A stretch of DNA of 64,000 nucleotides from Camillea tinctor (lineage: Eukaryota > Ascomycota > Sordariomycetes > Xylariales > Xylariaceae), in contig MU394096.1 in assembly GCA_022578605.1 (NCBI GenBank), positions 1 to 64,000 on the forward strand, in the 5' to 3' direction. Below, in pieces: positions 58,293 to 64,000 of this stretch. The notes below the pieces were generated by a model. The model was given only the letters and a program-made list of their open reading frames with translations. It was not told the origin of the DNA and did no database searches. Within the stretch, counting starts at the first letter, position 1. Every line of letters starts with the position of its first letter. The translations under genes and the position numbers were made by a program.

Positions 58293-58942
58293 GTCGATCT
58301 ATACAAAGCGATTGCGGCGGGTTCTCCAAGTTATCTAGTTAAACAGTTGAATTGTTTGAAGGATGATTGATTGATTTATTCATTTGCATTGGATATAAGC
58401 TGGTATTTGGTGTCGTGGGTGATTCATTCTTTCGAGGTGAGTATGCTTGATATTGTGGTTGTGTTTATGTAGAAAATAGTTGTAAGTTTCAAGGTTTACT
58501 CTGTACAAGACATGGAGCATTGGAGGCTTTCAAGGACTAACTTTACAAGGGTGTCTCCCTTATCGATAATTGATAATGAGTGGAAATCCGATGCCAAGCT
58601 TTCGATTAGTGTACCTGTGTACCTAGGTGCCTTTCTTTTTTTTTCCCCCAGCCACACCAATCCCACGCGCTAAGATTTAGTGGTTACCTACATCTTAGCC
58701 CATAGCTACCTACATACATATAGGTAGTACCTACCTAGTACCTATCTAACCTAGCTACTACTAGGTTAGCCTTTTAAGTTGGTGGAAAGCTTCAACTTTC
58801 AACTTTCAACTTTCAACTTTCCCAATTCCAACGCGGTCAAACATTCGGTGCTTCGTGGATTTTCTCCTTTGCGCCCCAATATAATTCCACCCTCCCTTTC
58901 CTCCCCTCTCCATCTTCATCTCTCGCCCTCAATCACCCAAAA
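58293..58942. promoter_or_regulatory. Shared promoter region of gpi19 (-) and arp4 (+)
   Basis: About 650 bp between two divergent start codons. It contains TACCTAGGTA and TAGGTAGTACC words (58,610-58,770) and four direct CAACTTT repeats at 58,792-58,820, plus a pyrimidine-rich stretch before the arp4 start. No TATA box is obvious. Co-regulation is possible but not shown. Confidence 0.5.
58792..58820. repeat. (CAACTTT)4 tandem repeat
   Basis: Four consecutive CAACTTT units, perfect, about 120 bp upstream of the arp4 start codon. It may be a binding-site array or a simple microsatellite. Confidence 0.8.
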
Positions 58943-60436
58943 ATGGCTTCTCAACAACCTTTACCCAATACTCAAATACCCCTCGATGTCTATGGCGGAG
59001 GTAAGCATTGAAGCATTTACCATACATATATACAGCCTTGGCTTGAACTCTACTAACACCCTCCTCTTCCCCTTCTAGACGAAGTATCTGCCCTCGTGCT
59101 CGACGCTGGTTACTGTCACACCCGCGCAGGCTTTGCCGGCGAAGATGTCCCCAAGTCCGTCCTGCCGTCCTTCTACGGCCACCTCAAGTCCACCAACAGC
59201 GACACGTCCACCACCACTTACCGCGACATCTTTGGCGATGAGTGCCTGAACCCCCGCGCTGACTTCGAGATCAAGAACTACATGTCGCGCACCGAGAGCG
59301 TGGTCGAGGACTGGGATGCCGCCACCAAGATATGGGAACACATGTTGATCAAACGTCTGCAGCCTGATCGCGAGACGCACCCTAGCAAGAACGGGCTGAA
59401 CGACCCCCCCGAGGACGGTGAAGGTGACGTCGCCATGGAGGACGTTGAGAACCAGGAGAAGCCTCTAGCCGAGAACCCCCTGCTCATGACCGAGGCGCCT
59501 TGGAATGCGGGTAAGGCACGCGAGAAGGCCATTGAGATTGTCATGGAGAACTGGGGCTGCCCTGCCTTTTGGCTGTCTAGAACACCAGTCTGTGCTGCTT
59601 TTGCAGCAGGCAAGGCCTCCGCCCTAGTTATCGATGTTGGTGGGGCGAATACCACCGTCACAGCCGTGCACGATGGCATGATCCTTAAGCGGTCCATCCA
59701 GAAGGCTCCCGTCGGTGGTCTGTGGCTATCGCAGCAGATCCGGACTATGTGGGAGAACAACGACCCCAAGATCGATGTCATCCCGACCTACATGGTGGAG
59801 AACAAGACCCCCGTCGATGCCGGTGCCCCAGCCCAGGCCAAGCTACGGAAATTCCCCTTCGAAATCGCCCCGTCGTTCCGCACCTACGAGGAGGAGCGGC
59901 TCTTGACCGAGTTCAAGGAATCAGTAGTCGAGGTCTGGAGAGGTCCTGGTCGATATGCTAATCCCGGAAACGAGGATCTAGTGAAGACACAGCCCGGCCG
60001 TGTCTTTGAGATGCCAGACGGTTCTAACCAGATGTGGCGGGAACAGCGATACCGCGTTTCGGAAGGCATGTGGGACGAAACCGCTGCGCTGCCCCTACCG
60101 GATGGCAGCAAGGTCCAGACCATCCCCGAGCTGATCAAGGCTGCTCTCAACGCTGTTGACGTAGATCTGCGACCTAACCTGCTAGGCAACGTCGTTGTGA
60201 CCGGAGGCACGAGCTTGCTGAACGGCTTCAACGATCGCCTGAACAACGAGCTGGCGACGATCTACCCGGGCGTCAAGATCAAGCTACACGCCGCCGGCCT
60301 GACGACAGAGAGACGCTTCGGCTCCTGGATAGGTGGCAGTATCTTGGCTAGCTTGGGCACGTTCCACCAGATGTGGATCTCGCGCAAGGAATACGAAGAG
60401 AACGGCGCCGGAATCGTCGAGAAGCGGTGCAAGTAA
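58943..60436 (+). CDS. arp4: Actin-related protein 4 (Arp4)
   Basis: Exon 1 58943-59000 and exon 2 59079-60436 give 471 codons plus stop. The start MASQQPLPNTQIPLDVYGGD runs into the first actin phosphate loop, VSALVLDAGYCHTRAGFAGE. An Arp4-type insertion of ~30 acidic residues follows, NGLNDPPEDGEGDVAMEDVE. The second ATP loop is ALVIDVGGANTTVTAVHDG, the adenosine motif is NVVVTGGTSLLNGF, and the C-terminus FGSWIGGSILASLGTFHQMW is that of actin-fold proteins. Arp4 is a nuclear subunit of NuA4, SWR1 and INO80 chromatin complexes and binds histones and DNA. The acidic insertion and length separate it from actin and other Arps. Shares its upstream region with gpi19. Confidence 0.93.
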
Positions 60437-61147
60437 ATCGGAAGCCGAATACTTTCTAACCTACCTGTTTCGGCGTAAAAGGGGGAAAGAGGAAGATTAT
60501 AGCAGTAATATACACCAGGCTCGCAAAATCCAAAAAGGCTCGCTCGCTTCTTCCGTCGCGCCACCCAACTAAACTATGTGTCTGATGATGATTATCCCGA
60601 GGCGGCGTCAGGAGTTTGCGTTTTGTTAGATGAACGGACTTATCTAGGCCAGACTTTGTTTTTCTTCCCGGGGGGTTTTTTTTTTATTTTTCAAAAAATA
60701 CAATATTTCAACGAGGAAAAGAAAGGGGGTGGGGAGGCAGATAGATGGATACCTGCTTAACATCAAAAATCAAAACATTTTCCATGATATCTTGCCCATT
60801 GTCATCATCCCTAGACGCGAAAGGGGCACTAAAAGAAAGACCCCCGAAAAATCATATTAAGAGATCCTATCCCATCGTAGGTCTGTTAGCTTTGATAATG
60901 ATGATGGGGTGATGAAGAAGAGGGGGGATCAATAGTAAATTTCGTTCAATCTAGCTTTAGCTAGCTAGATACGGGAAGTAGTTAATTCTTCGTTCTTCCC
61001 CCTTTTCCCTCCACACCTCTTCTATTCCCGAAGTTATATAATGTGACCTAACTTCTGCGCTTACGCATTGTCATATTTAATGTAATCCAATCCCTTCCCC
61101 TTCTCCCCTCCTTTTTTTTTTCTTCTTTGGTCTGGTCTTATCTTTTA
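60437..61147. other. Intergenic between convergent arp4 and D-serine dehydratase-like genes
   Basis: About 700 bp of 3' flanking DNA with poly-T at 60,677-60,690 and 61,109-61,125 and AT-rich parts. No gene or RNA seen. Confidence 0.5.
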
Positions 61148-62800
61148 CTACCACCCATTCCACCGCGGCCAAACATCCACAACCTCGTCCTCGCGCCCCT
61201 GGTTCCGGCTGTCAACCACGAGATACCACCCGTGGCCCGCACCGGTAATGCACGAGTGGTTCGGCCAGATGCGCACCCGCTGCCCAACCTGCAGCGGCAC
61301 CTCCGGCTCCTCGGCTCCCCGCCCCGTCTCCCCCCCGCCCATCCACCGCAGCACCCCGTGCTCCTGGCTTATCTTCGCGACCTGCCACCCGCCGTTCACG
61401 GCGGGGAACCGCGGCCCCGGCGCCGGCTGCCGGTCCTTGAGCCCCGCCCCCCACGGCATCAGGATCCCCCACCCGCTGTAGTCCCGCCCGTCCTGGCACG
61501 GCTCGCGGCCCAGCGCCAGGCTCCCCGCGTTGACCAGCGCTTCGCTCGTGCCCGTCGCCGCGTACCGCCCCGCGTACACCGACGCGACCTCCGCCAGCAC
61601 GCTGATCCCGATCGCGCGCGCGTGCAGGGCCGACGCGTCGCGCGCGTGCGCCGCCAGCTGCTGGATGTCCAGCGTGGGGTACACGCCGGCGTGGACCTCG
61701 AGGGCGAGGTCCGCGGCGCGCAGGCGCGCCATGAGCGCCTTGAGCTGCGCGGTGGGCGCCGAGCCCCCCGCCGCCGCCGCTTCGCCGCCGGAAGACGAGA
61801 AATCCGGGTGCTGCAGCGTGGTCACGGTCGGCGTGGCGCCCACCGACAGAACGAGCGGGTGCCCGGGGCGCCCCTTGCGCACGAGCGCGGCCACGTCCTC
61901 GAGCGCGCTGAACTCGTGGCCGAGGATCCCCATGGCTTCCCAGTCGCGCCGCGACTGGTACGAGTGCCCCGCGTGCGTGTACAGCCCCAGCAGCACGCAC
62001 GACCCGGTCGATTCGGCGAGGAGCAGCCCGTCGATGAGCGAGCTGCAGGGGGGCGTGCCGGGCACGACGCCCGCGCGGTCCGAGCCCATGTTGATCTTGA
62101 GGAAGACGAGGGGCGGGTGCCCGGACTTGGAGGCGAGTGAGGTGAGGTGCTTGAGCTGGTCCGGGTGGTCGACCATGACGCTCAGGGCGCGGGGCCCGAG
62201 AGCGCTGGAGAGGGCGGCGAGACGGGGCACGCTGCTGCTGTAGATGGGGAAGGAGTAGAGGACCTTTGGGGTGGAGGAAAAGGGGGGAGATGAGTAAGTT
62301 ATGAGAGTAAGAGAGAGAGAGAGTATGTGTGTATAGTATGTGTCTGTCGATGAGGCGGGGGGGAGGGGAGTGAGGAATGGTAATTGGAAATACTTACATT
62401 GACTTCACGTCCTTTCTCCTGGTACTCTTTGAGTAGCGGAAGAACACTCTCGGCCTCGATGAGGGTTGACACGACGATGTTCACCGGTGACGAACTGTTG
62501 TCTCCCACTTGTAATCTCGTGAGCTCCTCGGTCTAGTAGGTAGATCGGTGTTAGCGTTTTTGTGTGTTCTTCATAATACAACAACTTCTCAAAATAATAT
62601 GCATCTTATGAATGACATGCCTTATGAGTTTTGATGTGAGCTCGCCAGCTGAGCTGCAGTCTCTCAGCGGCCTCGATCATTATGTTGCAGTTCGCCTCGA
62701 CCTTGGCCAGGTCCAGGACCACGGCTGGGGTTCCGACCTGATGGAGAGTTTTGCCCACATACTGGGAACGAAGTACGTCTTTAGGTAATGATGCTGCCAT
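61148..62800 (-). CDS. D-serine dehydratase-like PLP enzyme (DSD1 / D-threonine aldolase fold)
   Basis: Exons 62800-62621, 62532-62398 and 62263-61148 give 476 codons plus stop. The alanine-racemase-like barrel starts with TPAVVLDLAKVEANC and the PLP-lysine segment SWRAHIKTHK (lysine about 57). Middle motifs include VFLKINMGSDRAGVVPG, GLYTHAGHSY and VLSVGATPTV. The C-terminal metal-binding domain ends WPNHSCITGAGHGWYLVVDS, where His 441 and Cys 443 fit the zinc ligands of eukaryotic D-serine dehydratase. Such enzymes turn D-serine into pyruvate and ammonia; D-threonine aldolase activity is the alternative. Intron 1 has a GC donor (AAG/GCATGT), supported because only that splice gives the conserved KTHKTEE. 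The coding part is very GC-rich. Confidence 0.88.
62533..62620 (-). other. GC-AG intron in the D-serine dehydratase-like gene
   Basis: Read on the minus strand the donor is AAG/GCATGT, an internal GCTAAC serves as branch site and the acceptor is CTACTAG. The nearby GT alternative at GGCAT/GTCATT breaks the frame. Confidence 0.75.
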
Positions 62801-64000
62801 TACTGTGATGCTTTATTTTTATCTTTTTCGTTTTATTTTTGTATTCTCCTTTTGTATCGTTGGCTTGGCCTGTACTTATAATAAAGGAGAGTATTTCAGT
62901 AGGAAGTAGGTATATCCACATTCGGCTTAGGACAGGATCGGTTTATTCTTACTTCTCCCGACCTTGTGATCGGAGAATATGAAACCTGCCACTTAAGACG
63001 GAAGGCCCCTAAACACCAACGCCCTCTATTTAAAGAGCGAGGCACTGAGAGTCGCCGAGGCCGGTCCTCTATGTGGCACACCGGTGACCCACTTAGTGGG
63101 TTTAGGAGCGGGCAGCGGGCGGCGACGGCGGCAAATCCCATCCCATTAAGCGGGCACAGCAACACACGTTACTTAAGGTTTGGTTTAAAGTAGGGCGGAA
63201 GGAAGTAAGTCTACCTGGGTAGCCCATAGACTATATCGATACTACTAGTACCTCGTACAACATTGAGGAACATTAACCATTTTGCTTTAGCCGAAATGGG
63301 AGGTTCCCGATGTCAATATATGTGAATATTAAGTTGATTCCGTACGTAAAGCAATAGCCTAGGTTATACGAAAATCTCATACGAGAATCTCCTAATTTTT
63401 GCAACATCGGAATCTCTCCCCTTTCAGTTCATGCCAAGATATTGCTTCTCTACCTTCCAATGCATTTCACTCGTGGCGTGGTACTCTGTAAGTGCTTCAC
63501 CCGCATACTTGCCACTTCCATACAGTGTACCTCGTAATGCACATCTACCTACATATACAAAGTAGTATGCTATCGATTTTTTAACTTTGAACCTGCAGCA
63601 CTGTCGTCGTGCTGGCCATTTTTATGATCCTGGATTCAGGTATGTACCCTGCAGGTGATCTAAGTACTAGATAACCTACATATTTACATAGCAATATCTA
63701 CTAACCTAGGTACTTGACTTAGAAGATGCATTGGGTGTATAGGTATTGCTTCAAGTCAGATGGTTTTCTAACCAAATCCTATTGGGCTACATGTAGGTCA
63801 GTTAGGTAAGAAGAAGAAACTGGAAATGTTCTCATTTTGACTTAGTGTAGAAGACCCTCTTGCTTCTAGGTTCCAGTTATGTGTGTAATAATAAATCATC
63901 GCCAACATGTCAAGTCAAGTGAACTATAATGCATTCTACAAAGAACATGCCTGCCACCAATCATATGCATGAAACGTGCCTACATATGTAGATTCGGGTT
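62801..64000. other. Terminal intergenic region
   Basis: About 1.2 kb upstream of the D-serine dehydratase-like gene. It has TACCTAGG-like words and no frame I would accept. It probably holds the promoter of that gene; nothing else recognised. Confidence 0.5.

Noticed and set aside
61127..62243. 337- and 237-codon plus-strand frames
   Set aside because: They are Arg/Pro/Ala-rich shadows of the minus-strand D-serine dehydratase-like exon.

Overview
The window is nuclear DNA from a filamentous ascomycete (Pezizomycotina, probably a sordariomycete). Most genes carry short introns with GT...YAG borders. The gene set includes a White Collar-2 type GATA factor, RAD50, Arp4, PIG-P/Gpi19 and a PP4R2-like subunit. 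The first 17 kb are AT-rich DNA with the look of repeat-induced point mutation (RIP: C-to-T and G-to-A decay of repeats). Family names come from motifs I can read; no database search was possible.

Layout. 1-17,380 is an AT-rich, gene-free island. It is largely built from at least twelve full, partial or nested copies of one ~850 bp tRNA-headed SINE-like element, plus three copies of a DNA element with terminal inverted repeats, with degenerate AT-rich DNA between them. At 17,548-17,861, just past the boundary, lies a different short element. It has a 16 bp target duplication and shares the 3' terminal word CTAGACGTTAAA with the large SINE. From 18.3 to 23.5 kb there are two accessory genes: a six-exon kinase-like gene with a DFD motif, and a many-exon MFS sugar transporter. 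From 26.2 kb on the genes are mostly housekeeping: a UPF0658 Golgi membrane protein (-), PP4R2-like (+), RAD50 (-), WC-2 (+), a small DUF7721/beta-flanking-like protein with a 15 nt microexon (-), an FAD phenol-hydroxylase-type monooxygenase (+), a glutathione S-transferase-like protein (-), PIG-P/Gpi19 (-), Arp4 (+) and a D-serine dehydratase-like PLP enzyme with a GC-AG intron (-).

How the parts relate. There are no operons; genes are monocistronic. PP4R2-like and RAD50 converge, both being DNA-damage related by family. Gpi19 and Arp4 diverge from a ~650 bp shared promoter. Long intergenic stretches are full of TACCTAGGTA-like words and pyrimidine tracts. The most novel material is the SINE system: an intact tRNA-like head, conserved hairpins, a modular internal array of variable length, (ATC)n/(ATT)n tails, perfect 13 and 14 bp target duplications, nested insertions, and a 3' end shared with a second short element, which suggests a common LINE partner.
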